53,038 nucleotides of DNA from CAMAVH01 sp036500145 (GTDB taxonomy: Bacteria; Pseudomonadota; Alphaproteobacteria; SMXQ01): NCBI GenBank assembly GCA_036500145.1, contig DASYCO010000084.1, forward strand, positions 1 to 53,038, in the 5' to 3' direction. Made by a program: the position numbers and the translations under genes. Below are positions 51,897-53,038 of this stretch, piece after piece (the first letter of the stretch is position 1; the number at the start of each line of letters is the position of its first letter). Under the pieces are notes generated by a model. That model was not told the origin of the DNA, ran no database searches, and saw nothing but the letters and a program-made list of their open reading frames with translations.

Positions 51897-53015
51897 TCAG
51901 GCCTCTGCCAGCATGGCGACGGCAGGGCGGCGCGTGGGGTTGTGCAGCAGCACGTAGAAGGCGCCGAGGGTCGCGATCATTGGAATCAAGTAGAGCAGCA
52001 GGATGAAGGCCGGAGCCGAAGAGGACAGGTTGAAGGCGCCGAGGTAGGCGACCTGGATGACGCCGACGGCGACGGTCGCCCACATGATGCGGCGCACCTG
52101 GCCGCGGCGGTTGAACTCGCCGGCCAGCAGCGTGGCGAGACCGATCATGGCGAAAGCGATGGTCAGCAGCGGCGACGACAGGCGCTGGTGGCCCTCGGCG
52201 CGCAGCGAGGCGCGGGAGCGGATGTCGTCGGCCGTGTTGCCCGGCCAGAACAGCTCGTTGATGTAGCGTTCGCGGGCCTCGCGCCAGCGCGGCCCGCCGC
52301 TGTCGACCGCGGTGTCGAAGTCCAGCGTGTACTGGTCGAAGTAGAGGATCGAGAGCTGCTGGTCGCGGCCCTTCTCGATGGCCTGGCGGTTGCCGTTGGC
52401 CATGACGACGCGCGGGCCGTTCGGCGTGTGCACAAGGGCGCCGCGCTCGGCCATCATCGTCACCGGCTTGTCGGGAATGCGCTCGTCGTGGACCAGGATG
52501 CCGAGCAGCTCGCCGTCGCTCTTGCGCTCGCGGACGTAGACGGTGACGCCGTCGACGACGTTGTTGAAGGTGCCTTCCTGCAGCAGCACGGAGGAGTAGT
52601 CGTTGCGGATGGAGAACTGCAGGTCCTTGAACTCGCGGTAGGCGAGCGGCATGAAGTAGAGGTTCACCGCGTAGCAGATCAGCGCGACGATCACCGCCAT
52701 GCCGAGCGCCGGCTTGGCCAGGGTGACCTGGCTCATGCCGCAGGCGCGCAGCACGACCAGCTCGCTGTCCATCATCATCTTGCTGTAGGTGAAGATCACG
52801 GCGATGAACACGGCGACCGGCAGCAGCACCGACATCACCATCGGGAGGATGAGGATGGCCAGGTAGAAAAAGGTATGCGCCGGCAAGCCGCGATTCAGGA
52901 TGAGATCGACGAAACGCAGGGACTGGGTCAGCCAGATCACGCCCGCCATGGCGACGGTGATGAACAGGAGCGGCCAGAACAGCAGGCGCATGATGTAACG
53001 ATAGCTACAGCTCAT
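51897..53015 (-). CDS. lptF: LPS export permease LptF
   Basis: The 372-residue permease has six transmembrane helices in the LptF arrangement, and the VAVFIAVIFTYSKMMMDSELVVLRACGMSQ stretch that contacts LptB. A periplasmic domain lies between about 130 and 270. It is the first gene of the lptF-lptG-lptD-surA-pdxA-rsmA operon in this window; the upstream 23 bases include a TATAG-like element, but the true promoter is beyond the window. Confidence 0.95.
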   Translation of the reverse strand: MSCSYRYIMRLLFWPLLFITVAMAGVIWLTQSLRFVDLILNRGLPAHTFFYLAILILPMVMSVLLPVAVFIAVIFTYSKMMMDSELVVLRACGMSQVTLAKPALGMAVIVALICYAVNLYFMPLAYREFKDLQFSIRNDYSSVLLQEGTFNNVVDGVTVYVRERKSDGELLGILVHDERIPDKPVTMMAERGALVHTPNGPRVVMANGNRQAIEKGRDQQLSILYFDQYTLDFDTAVDSGGPRWREARERYINELFWPGNTADDIRSRASLRAEGHQRLSSPLLTIAFAMIGLATLLAGEFNRRGQVRRIMWATVAVGVIQVAYLGAFNLSSSAPAFILLLYLIPMIATLGAFYVLLHNPTRRPAVAMLAEA

Positions 53016-53038
53016 GGCGCGGCATTATAGCCATCCGC

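Overview
The window is high-GC, gene-dense bacterial DNA from an alphaproteobacterium. The gene orders rpsF-rpsR-DUF2232-rplI, fabD-fabG-acpP-fabF-mltG, lptF-lptG-lptD-surA-pdxA-rsmA and dnaB-alr-mlaE-mlaF-radA-cvpA-purF, together with a DUF2794 gene and a B. subtilis-type PurF, fit that class. The sequence alone does not fix the order or genus. No rRNA, tRNA, CRISPR array, insertion sequence or prophage was seen.

Positions 1-20 kb are accessory or regulatory in character. They hold a cut-off TMEM175-type channel, a DUF72 protein, and a regulator divergent from a DUF899 thioredoxin-fold protein. A patatin / 3-hydroxybutyrate dehydrogenase / acetoacetate decarboxylase group follows, which looks like ketone-body and PHB breakdown. 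Next come a PiT phosphate transporter behind a clear Pho box and a low-GC secreted protein. Between 10.5 and 14.8 kb lies a minus-strand cassette: an ArsR repressor, a DGPF/YCII protein overlapping an ECF42-like sigma factor, three SRPBCC proteins and an NTF2-like protein. Two copies of one ECF-type promoter with identical spacing link its two halves. A DxHxH-less amidohydrolase-like secreted protein, an orphan TTT-type binding protein, a membrane histidine kinase with a c-type heme motif, a bactofilin and DUF2794 complete this part.

Positions 20-53 kb are core housekeeping. A YfgM-like protein, bamB and der form one plus-strand operon. The minus-strand block from dnaB to an SDR gene covers replication, cell-wall precursor supply, lipid transport, repair and purine synthesis. 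After cfa and a SugE-like exporter come the ribosomal-protein operon (S6, S18, DUF2232, L9) and the divergent fatty-acid operon fabD-fabG-acpP-fabF-mltG. yicC and gmk form a plus-strand pair, followed by the minus-strand outer-membrane biogenesis operon lptF-lptG-lptD-surA-pdxA-rsmA, which runs to the end of the window.

Non-coding structure worth noting: five related palindromic repeats at gene ends (24.1, 42.1, 42.3, 44.9 and 45.0 kb), three convincing intrinsic terminators, a Pho box, an ArsR operator, two matching ECF promoters, and a promoter that would make the surA message leaderless.
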